Positions 17,098 through 25,936 of a stretch of DNA of 64,000 nucleotides are shown here, in pieces. The position numbers and the translations under genes are program-made. How positions within the stretch are numbered: position 1 is the stretch's first letter; every line of letters starts with the position of its first letter. The notes beneath the pieces are model-generated. The model did not search any database. It had not been told where the DNA came from and saw only the letters and a program-made list of their open reading frames with translations. The DNA is from Chryseobacterium aurantiacum (GTDB lineage: Bacteria > Bacteroidota > Bacteroidia > Flavobacteriales > Weeksellaceae), in assembly GCF_003020585.1 (NCBI RefSeq), contig NZ_PXUE01000006.1, positions 124,001 through 188,000 of the forward strand, written 5' to 3'.

Positions 17098-17919
17098 CTA
17101 TCTTTTTTCGATAATGTATATCAAACTTGAAAATTCGTTCGAAAAAAGGGCTTTTACGTTCGAAATCGTTCCGTAGAGGGTCGCTTTTAGCCAAAATAGA
17201 GGTGATTTTTTATATTTTTCGCTAAGCATGGAGATATAGTAAGAATCCAGGACCAATGGTTTTATCTTTCTCATTTTCCAATCAGATTTTTTTGAAATCA
17301 AATTTTCCATTCCATTTTTTGAGAAATGATAAACATGTCTTGGAACATCATAGGCTGCCCAAAATTCCTTGTAATGTTTTGCATCGTAAGAAGTAGGGTT
17401 GGGGACAGCAATAATAAGAAGTCCTGTTTCTTTTAATTTCCCATGAAAAGCATTTAGCATTTCATCCTGGTTCTCGATGTGTTCAAATACATGCCAAAGG
17501 GTAATAGCATCTAAACTGTTTTCCTCAATTTTATCGATATTATCTAGAATTTTGGCCTTTGCTATTTTTCCTTGTGCAGCATTTCTTGCATCTGCATCGG
17601 GCTCGAAACCGAATGTTTCAAAATCGTTCTCTATGTACTTTACAAATTCTCCTGCGCCGCATCCATAGTCTAGTACTTTGGATCCTTTTTTAATTCTATC
17701 GACAAGGATATTTTTCTTGTATTGTAAATTGAAAGACTGAAGAAATTTGTAGAGCTTTTCTTTCAAACTTCCGGAATCCTGATGATGGGAAATATAATCT
17801 TCGCTTTCGTAGTATTTGGAAATGTTGGATGGAATAGGGGAGGTTTTGTAAACTCCTTTTGTTTCTGTTTCCTTAATTTCAAATATTTCCTGTGAAAGAA
17901 AATGATCTTTTATTTTCAT
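17098..17919 (-). CDS. Class I SAM-dependent methyltransferase
   Basis: A 273-residue protein with the SAM-binding motif I VLDYGCGAGEFV near residue 87, an acidic residue at the end of strand 2 (FGFEPDADA), and the motif DAITLWHVFEHIENQDEML, typical of the Methyltransf_23/UbiG-like group. The N-terminal 60 residues and C-terminal helices resemble bacterial polysaccharide- or lipid-associated methyltransferases, but the acceptor is unknown. It is flanked by a parS site and mnmG upstream and by a terminator and gene-poor DNA downstream. Confidence 0.8.
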   Translation of the reverse strand: MKIKDHFLSQEIFEIKETETKGVYKTSPIPSNISKYYESEDYISHHQDSGSLKEKLYKFLQSFNLQYKKNILVDRIKKGSKVLDYGCGAGEFVKYIENDFETFGFEPDADARNAAQGKIAKAKILDNIDKIEENSLDAITLWHVFEHIENQDEMLNAFHGKLKETGLLIIAVPNPTSYDAKHYKEFWAAYDVPRHVYHFSKNGMENLISKKSDWKMRKIKPLVLDSYYISMLSEKYKKSPLFWLKATLYGTISNVKALFSNEFSSLIYIIEKR

Positions 17920-18009
17920 TGAATTCGCTATCTGTTATATTTAAGAAATTAAGATATTAAGAGATGTATTGCATGCTCTTAAATACCTTAATTTCTATTT
18001 TATTTATTT

Positions 18010-18031
18010 AAATGTTTCACGTGAAACATTT
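18010..18031. promoter_or_regulatory. parS: parS centromere site, copy 1
   Basis: The core TGTTTCACGTGAAACA at 18013-18028 is identical to the universal 16-bp bacterial parS bound by ParB. The palindrome extends three bases further on each side, giving 22 bp. It lies between the end of mnmG and the methyltransferase start, outside coding sequence. Chromosomal parS sites normally cluster near the replication origin. Confidence 0.93.
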
Positions 18032-18036
18032 CTTTT

Positions 18037-19899
18037 TTAACGTCCTAAATACACTAGTAAAACGTTAATATCGGCCGGAGAAACCCCGCTTATTCTTCCT
18101 GCTTGTGCAATAGTCTTAGGACGTACGTTGGACATCTTTTGTTTTGCTTCTGCAGAAAGGCTGGAAAGCTTCATATAATCAAAGTCTTCAGGGATTTTAA
18201 TGTTTTCTAAACGATTAAGTTTAGCTACATTTTCCTTTTCTTTTTCTATATAACCTCTATACTTGATATTAATTTGTGCCTGTTCTCTTACTTCATCATT
18301 ATATTGAGTAGAAACTTCTTTAATGAAATCTATTTCATCTAATTTTTCTAATGTAATGTTGGGTCTGGTAAGAATTTGAGCTGCTCTGTACGCTTGATCT
18401 ACAGGGTTGCTTTCTACAGATTCTAAAATGGGGTTGATGATCCCTGGTTTTAAAGAAGTTTCTTTAAGAAACTCTTCAAGTAATTGACTATCAGTTATTT
18501 TAGCTTCTACTTTTCTTAATCTTTCTTCTTTTGCAAGTCCTAAGTGGTAAGCTTTTTCAGTCAATCTGATATCGGCGTTATCTTGTCTTAAAAGAAGTCT
18601 GTATTCTGCACGTGAAGTAAACATTCTGTAAGGTTCCTCAGTTCCTTTTGTAATAAGATCGTCTATCAGTACTCCAATATAGGCTTCATCTCTATTAAGG
18701 ATGAAATCTCCTTTTTCATGAACTTTATTGTGCGCATTAATTCCGGCAATCAGACCTTGTCCGGCTGCTTCTTCATATCCTGTAGTTCCGTTGATTTGTC
18801 CTGCGAAATATAAATTGTCAATTAATTTGGTTTCCAGGGTATGTTTCAACTGGGTAGGAGGGAAGTAGTCATATTCAATGGCGTACCCAGGACGGAAAAC
18901 TTTTACATTTTCAAATCCAGGAATATGTCTCATGGCTTTTATTTGTACATCCTCAGGAAGAGAAGAGCTAAATCCGTTTACATAGATCTCTACAGTTTTC
19001 CATCCTTCCGGTTCTACGAAAAGCTGGTGTCTGTTTCTTTCTGCGAAACGATTAATCTTGTCTTCAATACTTGGACAGTATCTTGGGCCTAAACTCTGGA
19101 TGGTGCCATTAAACATTGGACTCCTGTCGAAGCCTTCACGAAGAATATCATGAACAGTTTCGTTGGTGTAAACTATATGACAGCTTAATTGTTTTGTTAA
19201 TTTCGGAGTATCAAGATAGCTGAATTTTTGAGGATTTTCATCTCCTTTCTGTTCTTCCATTTTAGAATAATCCAAGCTTCTTCCATCTACTCTTGGTGGG
19301 GTACCGGTTTTCATTCTTCCAGCTTCGAAACCTAAAGTTACCAATTGTTCGGTAATTCCAAATGCTCTAGGTTCACCCATTCTTCCTCCTCCTAATTGTT
19401 TATCGCCAACGTGAATTAATCCATTAAGGAATGTTCCGTTGGTAAGAACTACAGATTTTCCTTTGATTTCAATTCCTAAAGAACTGATCACTCCGGTTAC
19501 TTTATTGTTTTCTACAATTAGCTGTTTCACCATATCCTGAAAGAAATCAAGATTGGGAGTATTCTCTAATGCAAGTCGCCATTCTTCGGCGAAAAGCATT
19601 CTGTCATTTTGGGTTCTTGGGGACCACATGGCAGGACCTTTTGAAAGATTCAGCATCTTGAATTGGATGGCTGATTTGTCTGCAACAATTCCGGAATATC
19701 CTCCCATTGCATCAATCTCTCTTACGATCTGTCCTTTTGCGATTCCACCCATTGCGGGGTTGCAACTCATCTGTCCGATGGTCTGCATATTCATTGTAAT
19801 CAATAGAGTTTTTGAACCCAGGTTAGCTGCTGCTGCTGCTGCTTCACATCCTGCGTGTCCTGCACCTACTACGATCACATCATATATTTCTGAAATCAT
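18037..19899 (-). CDS. mnmG: tRNA uridine-34 5-carboxymethylaminomethyl modification enzyme MnmG
   Basis: A 620-residue FAD protein (GidA). VVGAGHAGCEAAAAAA near residue 11 is the dinucleotide-binding motif. CNPAMGGIAKGQIVREIDAMGG near residue 46 and GTPPRVDGRS near 200 are MnmG signatures. The C-terminal helical domain recognises MnmE and tRNA. With MnmE it makes cmnm5U34 on tRNAs reading split codon boxes. The gene is bracketed by two perfect parS sites and the AT-rich DNA around it; gidA is a classic origin neighbour in many bacteria. Confidence 0.97.
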   Translation of the reverse strand: MISEIYDVIVVGAGHAGCEAAAAAANLGSKTLLITMNMQTIGQMSCNPAMGGIAKGQIVREIDAMGGYSGIVADKSAIQFKMLNLSKGPAMWSPRTQNDRMLFAEEWRLALENTPNLDFFQDMVKQLIVENNKVTGVISSLGIEIKGKSVVLTNGTFLNGLIHVGDKQLGGGRMGEPRAFGITEQLVTLGFEAGRMKTGTPPRVDGRSLDYSKMEEQKGDENPQKFSYLDTPKLTKQLSCHIVYTNETVHDILREGFDRSPMFNGTIQSLGPRYCPSIEDKINRFAERNRHQLFVEPEGWKTVEIYVNGFSSSLPEDVQIKAMRHIPGFENVKVFRPGYAIEYDYFPPTQLKHTLETKLIDNLYFAGQINGTTGYEEAAGQGLIAGINAHNKVHEKGDFILNRDEAYIGVLIDDLITKGTEEPYRMFTSRAEYRLLLRQDNADIRLTEKAYHLGLAKEERLRKVEAKITDSQLLEEFLKETSLKPGIINPILESVESNPVDQAYRAAQILTRPNITLEKLDEIDFIKEVSTQYNDEVREQAQINIKYRGYIEKEKENVAKLNRLENIKIPEDFDYMKLSSLSAEAKQKMSNVRPKTIAQAGRISGVSPADINVLLVYLGR

Positions 19900-19942
19900 T
19901 TTTATCTCGCTTGTTTAAGCTTTAAACCTTATCTTTATTACC

Positions 19943-19962
19943 AATGTTTCACGTGAAACATT
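19943..19962. promoter_or_regulatory. parS: parS centromere site, copy 2
   Basis: A second exact TGTTTCACGTGAAACA at 19945-19960, palindromic over 20 bp, 45 bp upstream of the mnmG start in the ybeY-mnmG gap. Together with copy 1 it places two parS sites 1.9 kb apart. Confidence 0.93.
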
Positions 19963-20045
19963 TTTGAAGAATGCACTCTAGATAAACTTGTATTGTTACT
20001 AGAATATAGTACTTTAGATATCGGACTTTAAGTGATTGTTCAATT

Positions 20046-20465
20046 TCAATTCTTTAAATCTCTGTATTTAGCTAAGTACAAATCTTCCATTCTTCGCATC
20101 TCTTTTTCTTCCTCTTCCGTCTTGTCTTTATAGCCTGCAAGGTGTAAAATACCATGGGCTAAAACCCTTCTTAATTCTTCTTCATGATCTCGGGAAAGGG
20201 TAGAGGCGTTATCAGAAATGCGCTGCAAAGATACGAAAATCTCAGCGCTTATTGTCTTGCCTTTTACATAATCAAAAGTGATGATATCGGTATAATAATC
20301 GTGCTGTAAATAATCCTGATTAATCTTTAAAAGATATTCATCATCACAGAAAATGTAATTGATTTCTCCTAGTTTTTTTCCTTCTGAAAGAATAAGATCT
20401 TCCAGCCATTTTTTGTAATCTGTGTTTACCGATTCTGGTAAATTTTCGTAAAAGAATTGTATCAT
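20046..20465 (-). CDS. ybeY: Endoribonuclease YbeY
   Basis: A 139-residue single-strand endoribonuclease for 16S rRNA maturation and ribosome quality control. The zinc motif reads HGILHLAGYKD near residue 107. The third metal position, His in the usual HGxLHLxGYDH, is Asp here, a change I recall as usual in Bacteroidetes but could not check. EIFVSLQRI and ITFDY match the family strands. The start lies 4 bp after the stop of the patatin gene, so it is the third gene of a murF-alr, patatin, ybeY operon. Confidence 0.92.
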   Translation of the reverse strand: MIQFFYENLPESVNTDYKKWLEDLILSEGKKLGEINYIFCDDEYLLKINQDYLQHDYYTDIITFDYVKGKTISAEIFVSLQRISDNASTLSRDHEEELRRVLAHGILHLAGYKDKTEEEEKEMRRMEDLYLAKYRDLKN

Positions 20466-20469
20466 TGTA

Positions 20470-22626
20470 TTAAAACCAGTGTCCTAAAATAACACTGAAT
20501 ATGCCTTTTTGATTGTTTTTAAGTGAGTGGCTGAAGTTTACTTTAATCTGCCCAAAAGGAGATTTGTATCCAGCCGTAAGTCCAAGTGAACTAAAATTTA
20601 CTTTAACTGCATCTTCAAATTTTATATCATTGGAAAGGTTGGCAAAGGTAAAGTTTCCGCTGATAAAATAGTTCTTATTGAATCTAAACTGAAGATCATT
20701 GGATGCTAATATTACGTTATTGGTATGCAGTTGGGCAAAATAGAATCCTCCAAAACTTTTGAAATTAATAATATTCTGCTCAAAAAGTCCTCCCAATCTA
20801 TATTGATAAAAAGAGGGAAGATGCTCTCCCAGGGTAACGCCTCCAAATAAGTTAAGACGGTAAGTAAACTGTTTCCCCAGAGGAATATTTATCTTCAAAT
20901 CTGCTTTAATCTGAACGATTCTTCTCTCCACTTCAGATTTTAAAAGATCAATCACTTTCCCTTCTGCAGCAAAGTAAACTCCTTTTGTAGGAAATTCCTT
21001 GTCATCCTGTGTATCGGTCTTCAGGAATATATAAGGGTTTAGAAAACGGCTATAACGCCTGTTTTCACCGTTGATTTCCGCTTTAAAGTAGTCATGGCTA
21101 ATACCACCGCCAATAGCAAATTTATCTTTCCAAACAGACTGTATATAGGCTTCATTTCTGGCCCATTCCCATTTGTCGATAACATTATTATCTGCATTCT
21201 TTAGATCAAAGCTCATTCCGGAAGAATAAATACCAAATCCTGGGATGTATCCGTTATCAATAAAATAATTTACATAATATCTGAGCTTATCACCTACAAT
21301 TACATCTACCGAAAGATTGGAATTTTTGAATAAAAGTCTTTTTGCAGAGTAATTTAATAGCAGTCCTGTTTTGAAAACTTCATCATAATGCAATCCAAAT
21401 TTTAAGAAATGCCTTGCATCATCTTCCGTTACATACAGCTTTAGATAATTAGCATCATTCTCCTGAACAATATCATAATTAATGAATTTATAATTATTTG
21501 TAGCAACAAGTTTATCAATCATTTTATTGATACTGCCATAGGTTTGCAGAGAGGGAAGACGTAGTCCCATTTTCCCCAGGGTATAGTTTTTACCAAAGAT
21601 TTTGCTTCCTTCAATGGAAATGCTGTCTATCTTATATACATTGGAATATATGGGGTTTATCTGCTGTCGGAGGCGGTCAAATTGACGTTTGGGTAACTGA
21701 TCAAGAACTTGTGTATATTTCAAACCTTCTACATAGCCGCTGTCAAGAATTTTTTTCTTGTCATCATAACTTGTGGCAGACATTCCCTTGAGGTTGGGCT
21801 TAATATTAACATCTGTATATTGATATTGTTTTTGGGTATCTCTTTTTATTCCAAAATCAATAACCTGATTCAGAATTGAAATAATATTGTTTAAATCTTC
21901 TCTTTTGGAAAGATCCTGATTAAGGTCCACTCCAATAACGATGTCAATTCCTTTATCCTTTAATGGCTTGGACGGGTAGTTTACTGTCATCGCCCCATCA
22001 ATATAAATACTATCACCTATCTTAATAGGGTCCATTAAAGATGGAAAAGCTGAACTTGCCATGATGGATTGTACAAGATCACCCTTTTCAAAAATCTGCA
22101 TATTCCCACTTTCAAGATTGGTGGCAACACATAAAAAAGGGATTGGCATTTTGGAAAAATCTTCAATATTGGAAACATTTTTAAAAAGTTCCTTCAGAAG
22201 ATAAACATTTCTTTGCCCCGTACTAATGGAAGAGGGAAGTGTAATTTTTCCATTTTTTAATGGAATAGATAGAAGATATTTGTCTACAGACTTATTGAAG
22301 AAACTTGCTTCCTGCCTTGATTTGGGATCCATGATTAAAGAATAGAAATCCGTATCCATTACGATTTTTTCTATTTCTTTTCCGGAATATCCGGAAGCGT
22401 ATAGTCCACCAACAATGGCTCCCATACTTGTTCCGGCAATATAATCCACCTTTACTCCCAATGAATCTAATACCTTTAGTACTCCGACATGTGAAAAACC
22501 TTTGGCACCACCACCGGCCAGCGATAGTCCTATTTTGGGGTTCTTCGGAATTACTAAGCCTTTTTTTACCTGAGAATGGAACAATAGCAATTGGAATACG
22601 AAAAGAAGAATCAGGAGTTTTCTCAT
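20470..22626 (-). CDS. Patatin-like phospholipase with C-terminal outer-membrane barrel
   Basis: A 718-residue protein. A signal peptide at 1-18 ends in FHSQ. The patatin domain at about 30-310 has the oxyanion hole GGGAKG, the nucleophile elbow GTSMG (Ser67) and the catalytic DGA at 210-212. A POTRA-like segment lies at about 335-400, and the C-terminal 300 residues have alternating beta strands ending in Trp-Phe, as in BamA/TamA-type 16-strand barrels. This is the PlpD (type Vd autotransporter-like) layout: a lipase/phospholipase tethered to or exported across the outer membrane. It is tightly packed between murF-alr (2 bp) and ybeY (4 bp). Confidence 0.88.
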   Translation of the reverse strand: MRKLLILLFVFQLLLFHSQVKKGLVIPKNPKIGLSLAGGGAKGFSHVGVLKVLDSLGVKVDYIAGTSMGAIVGGLYASGYSGKEIEKIVMDTDFYSLIMDPKSRQEASFFNKSVDKYLLSIPLKNGKITLPSSISTGQRNVYLLKELFKNVSNIEDFSKMPIPFLCVATNLESGNMQIFEKGDLVQSIMASSAFPSLMDPIKIGDSIYIDGAMTVNYPSKPLKDKGIDIVIGVDLNQDLSKREDLNNIISILNQVIDFGIKRDTQKQYQYTDVNIKPNLKGMSATSYDDKKKILDSGYVEGLKYTQVLDQLPKRQFDRLRQQINPIYSNVYKIDSISIEGSKIFGKNYTLGKMGLRLPSLQTYGSINKMIDKLVATNNYKFINYDIVQENDANYLKLYVTEDDARHFLKFGLHYDEVFKTGLLLNYSAKRLLFKNSNLSVDVIVGDKLRYYVNYFIDNGYIPGFGIYSSGMSFDLKNADNNVIDKWEWARNEAYIQSVWKDKFAIGGGISHDYFKAEINGENRRYSRFLNPYIFLKTDTQDDKEFPTKGVYFAAEGKVIDLLKSEVERRIVQIKADLKINIPLGKQFTYRLNLFGGVTLGEHLPSFYQYRLGGLFEQNIINFKSFGGFYFAQLHTNNVILASNDLQFRFNKNYFISGNFTFANLSNDIKFEDAVKVNFSSLGLTAGYKSPFGQIKVNFSHSLKNNQKGIFSVILGHWF

Positions 22627-22628
22627 AG

Positions 22629-25076
22629 TTAGTCTTTTATATATATCCGTTTCACCCGAGGTGAAATGGACGTTAATACTTCATAGGTTATCGTTTTGCA
22701 GTAGCCTGCGAATTCTTTTAAACTTGGTTGTGCGTTGAAGACTGTTACAGTATCTCCTTCCTTTACATGAGGAACATTTTCTACATTAATCATCATCATA
22801 TCCATGCAGATATTTCCAACAATGGGTACCAATGTTTTATGAACACCCAAACGTCCTATCTGGTTTCCAATCAGTCTCGGAATACCATCAGCATATCCAA
22901 CAGGGATGGTAGCAATCTTAGTCTTATGATCTGCTTTATATTTTCTGCTGTAGCCTACAGATTCCCCATTTTCTACCATAGAAATCTGAGATATTACTGT
23001 TTTAAAACTTACTACAGATTGTAACTGTTTTTGTATTTCACTATCTGGTGATTCACCAAGCATTCCGATACCGATTCTCACCATATCATGTTGGTGTTCT
23101 GTATAGCTTGTAATTCCAGATGAATTTAAAATATGTCGGATAGGAGCGTAGCCTAGTTTTTCCGTTAAATAAGCAGAATTCTTTTCAAAAATCTCCAGCT
23201 GTTTTAGAGTAAATTCTTTCTCTTCCGGCATATCCGAGGAAGACAAGTGACTAAACATACTCTGGACTTTAAGATTTTTTTGGCTTAAAGTTTCACTTAG
23301 TTGGTCCAGTTCAAAGTCTTTAAATCCAAGACGGTGCATTCCTGTTTCCAACTTAATATGAATAGGATACTTTTTATCATATCCGGATTTCTGTACTGCT
23401 TCATAGAATAATTCCAATACCCTGAAACTATAAATTTCAGGTTCAAGATTATATTCAATGATTGTTTGATAACTGTGCTGCTCAGGATTCATCACTATAA
23501 TAGGAGTGGTGATTCCCTTTTTACGCAGTTCTACTCCTTCATCAGCAAAAGCTACTCCCAGATAATCGATGTGATGATGCTGTAGGAACTCTGAAATTTC
23601 ATAACTTCCCAAACCGTAGGCATTGGCTTTTACCATGGCCATCATTTTAGTTCCGGGTTTCAACAGAGATTTATGATAGTTGATATTATGAAGAATTGCA
23701 TTCAGATTGATCTCTAAAACAGTATCATGCTTTCTAAGTTCAAGGATATCCTTAAGTTTCTCTATTTCAAATTTTCTCGCTCCTTTTAGAAGAATGATTT
23801 GATTTTCTATTTCAGCAAGGTGCTTACTTTCAATCAGTTCTTTAGTGTCTATGAAAGTATATGTTTTAGAATTAAATAATTCACTGAACTTAGATACTTC
23901 ATCACCAATTAAGAAGACAGAGTCAAAATGCTGGTCATTCACCAACTCGGAGACTTCTTCATAGAGCTCCTTAGAATTGGTATTGACCCCTACAATATCA
24001 GTTAAGACCAATGACTTCTTAGGTTTATTATATTCATTTAAAAATTGAAGAGCAGTTTTCAAAGAATCAAGATCAAGATTAAAAGAATCATTGATGACGA
24101 TATTACCCTTAATTCCTTCGATGGCTTCAAGCCTCATTTCGACGGCTTTTAAAAGGTTGATTTTTTCAACGATCTTTTTATTTTCAATACCCAACTCCTT
24201 AAGAACAGCGATAAGCGCTGTAGCATTGGTTAACGTCGCTTCGTCTCTTTGATGGGCCGGAAAACTGATTTCTTCACCAAAATATTCAACAATGATGTTT
24301 TCATCCTTGGAAATATTGTTTTTAATGAAGACCTGGTTTCCTTCTTTAAATCCGTAAGAGATTAATTTTTTATCTGAATATAATTTTTTAATTTTTTCAT
24401 CCACCAAAATATGGTCACCATTATAAATGATAATTTTGGAATCCTTAAAAAGCTTGATCTTCTCATCTATCAATTCTTCCTCAGAAGAAAAGTTGGCAGC
24501 ATGAGCATTTCCGATATGCGTTAACAATCCGATTTGTGGATGGAAAATATTTTCAAGTTTTTCCATTTCATCCGGCTTGGAAATTCCTACCTCAAAAATT
24601 CCCAGTTGATGAGACTCATTAATTTGAAGTAATGAAAGGGGAAGACCAATTTGAGAATTAAAACTCTTTGGACTTTTTACCGTTGGAAATTCATTCCATA
24701 AACATTGATAAAGCCATTCCTTTAAAATGGTTTTACCATTACTTCCTGTAATTCCTATGGATCGTAAATGAGAATTTTCAAAGTGATACTTTGCTAATTG
24801 TTGAAGAAAATCCACAGAATTTTGAACGATAATCCATGTTATATTTTCAAACTGTGGATATTGATGTTCGGAAATAATAATAGTAATTCCTCTGTCAATG
24901 GCAGATTCAATGAACTTTTCACCAGAATTTTTATGGGTATTAATAGCAATGAAAGCAGTATTCTTTGTTGAATAAATAATTCTGCTATCATACGCTATAT
25001 TTTTAACCATTAAGTTTTTATCCCCAATAACCTGTGAATTGGTGATTTCTGCAATTTGATGTACTGTATAGTTCAT
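22629..25076 (-). CDS. Bifunctional MurF ligase / alanine racemase fusion
   Basis: With the ATG at 25076, an 815-residue protein starts MNYTVHQIAEITNSQ, the normal MurF beginning; a start 54 bp upstream would add a basic tail without homology. The MurF half (about 1-440) carries the ATP loop GITGSNGKT at 108-116. The Alr half (about 448-815) carries AMVKANAYG with the PLP lysine near 485, HRLGF, and GYSRKYKADHKTKIATIPVGYADG-type residues, including the catalytic Tyr. It makes D-Ala and adds D-Ala-D-Ala to UDP-MurNAc-tripeptide. The fusion is known in Bacteroidetes. It heads the patatin/ybeY operon. Confidence 0.93.
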   Translation of the reverse strand: MNYTVHQIAEITNSQVIGDKNLMVKNIAYDSRIIYSTKNTAFIAINTHKNSGEKFIESAIDRGITIIISEHQYPQFENITWIIVQNSVDFLQQLAKYHFENSHLRSIGITGSNGKTILKEWLYQCLWNEFPTVKSPKSFNSQIGLPLSLLQINESHQLGIFEVGISKPDEMEKLENIFHPQIGLLTHIGNAHAANFSSEEELIDEKIKLFKDSKIIIYNGDHILVDEKIKKLYSDKKLISYGFKEGNQVFIKNNISKDENIIVEYFGEEISFPAHQRDEATLTNATALIAVLKELGIENKKIVEKINLLKAVEMRLEAIEGIKGNIVINDSFNLDLDSLKTALQFLNEYNKPKKSLVLTDIVGVNTNSKELYEEVSELVNDQHFDSVFLIGDEVSKFSELFNSKTYTFIDTKELIESKHLAEIENQIILLKGARKFEIEKLKDILELRKHDTVLEINLNAILHNINYHKSLLKPGTKMMAMVKANAYGLGSYEISEFLQHHHIDYLGVAFADEGVELRKKGITTPIIVMNPEQHSYQTIIEYNLEPEIYSFRVLELFYEAVQKSGYDKKYPIHIKLETGMHRLGFKDFELDQLSETLSQKNLKVQSMFSHLSSSDMPEEKEFTLKQLEIFEKNSAYLTEKLGYAPIRHILNSSGITSYTEHQHDMVRIGIGMLGESPDSEIQKQLQSVVSFKTVISQISMVENGESVGYSRKYKADHKTKIATIPVGYADGIPRLIGNQIGRLGVHKTLVPIVGNICMDMMMINVENVPHVKEGDTVTVFNAQPSLKEFAGYCKTITYEVLTSISPRVKRIYIKD

Positions 25077-25287
25077 TGGTGCCCTTTCTGCTTTATTTTT
25101 AGACGAACGAGCAAAGAGGTAAAACTGCAAAGCGATCAGAAAAGCTGATTTTCAACTGATTTCTCTTTTTACAATTTTACAATATTGCTTCTTCGTTTTT
25201 CATTTATTAATATTCTGTGAATGTATTTTACCGGCTATTATATTTTATAGCTTTTTTTGCAATTCGTAGTTTTATTTTCTGTGTATG

Positions 25288-25875
25288 TTACTTCCTTTTC
25301 GAAAGCACTTCATCAATAAATACACGGCGGCTTACTGCTTCATAGCTTTCAGTTTCTCCCAATTCTACCAGATTATCTCCCTGGGAAGTTCTCATGGAGT
25401 AGTTGGCGAGATTACCTGTTCTCTTGCAAATAGCATGCACTTTTGTTACATATTCTGCAGTAGCCATCAGATTAGGCATTGGGCCAAAAGGACGACCCAA
25501 AAAGTCCATGTCCAGCCCTGCAATCACTACTCTTACGCCACTGTTGGCCAGTTCATTCGCTATGTCAACAATGCTTTCATCAAAAAACTGAGCTTCATCT
25601 ATCCCTACTACATCACAATTGGATGCCAGCAAAAGAATTTCGTTCGGATTTTCTACTGCACTACTGCGTATTTTATTCTGATTATGAGAAACTACATCCT
25701 CTTCAGAATACCGGATATCCAGTTTCGGTTTAAAAATTTCTACATGTTGTCCTGCCATTTCAGCTCTCCGTAATCTTCTGATCAATTCCTCGGTTTTACC
25801 CGAAAACATAGAGCCACAAATCACTTCCATCCAACCACTTTGTTTGGAATGATTAATTGTATTTTCTAAAAACAT
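25288..25875 (-). CDS. tdk: Thymidine kinase
   Basis: A 195-residue type II thymidine kinase. Walker A is GSMFSGKTEELI near residue 21, the Asp-Glu-Ala-Gln motif IDEAQFFDE lies near 97, and the C-terminal lobe contains CKRTG plus the conserved aromatic substrate loop. It phosphorylates thymidine (salvage). Zinc coordination by Cys is incomplete by eye: only one clear Cys (in CKRTG) stands in the expected ribbon, and the usual later CxxC is not seen. The gene diverges from the acidic repeat protein gene with 61 bp between starts. Confidence 0.92.
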   Translation of the reverse strand: MFLENTINHSKQSGWMEVICGSMFSGKTEELIRRLRRAEMAGQHVEIFKPKLDIRYSEEDVVSHNQNKIRSSAVENPNEILLLASNCDVVGIDEAQFFDESIVDIANELANSGVRVVIAGLDMDFLGRPFGPMPNLMATAEYVTKVHAICKRTGNLANYSMRTSQGDNLVELGETESYEAVSRRVFIDEVLSKRK

Positions 25876-25936
25876 TTGTTAAATTAGCCGTATATTTTCA
25901 AAATCAAAAGTAAGCAATTTTAATAAGAATCTTATT

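Noticed and set aside
16988..17176. A forward 62-codon frame across the terminator and the end of the methyltransferase gene
   Set aside because: It runs through a terminator hairpin and antisense coding sequence; no signal supports it.
22650..22666. TTTCACC CGA GGTGAAA, resembling parS
   Set aside because: Three extra bases separate the half-sites and the bases do not match parS exactly; it lies inside the murF-alr coding sequence.
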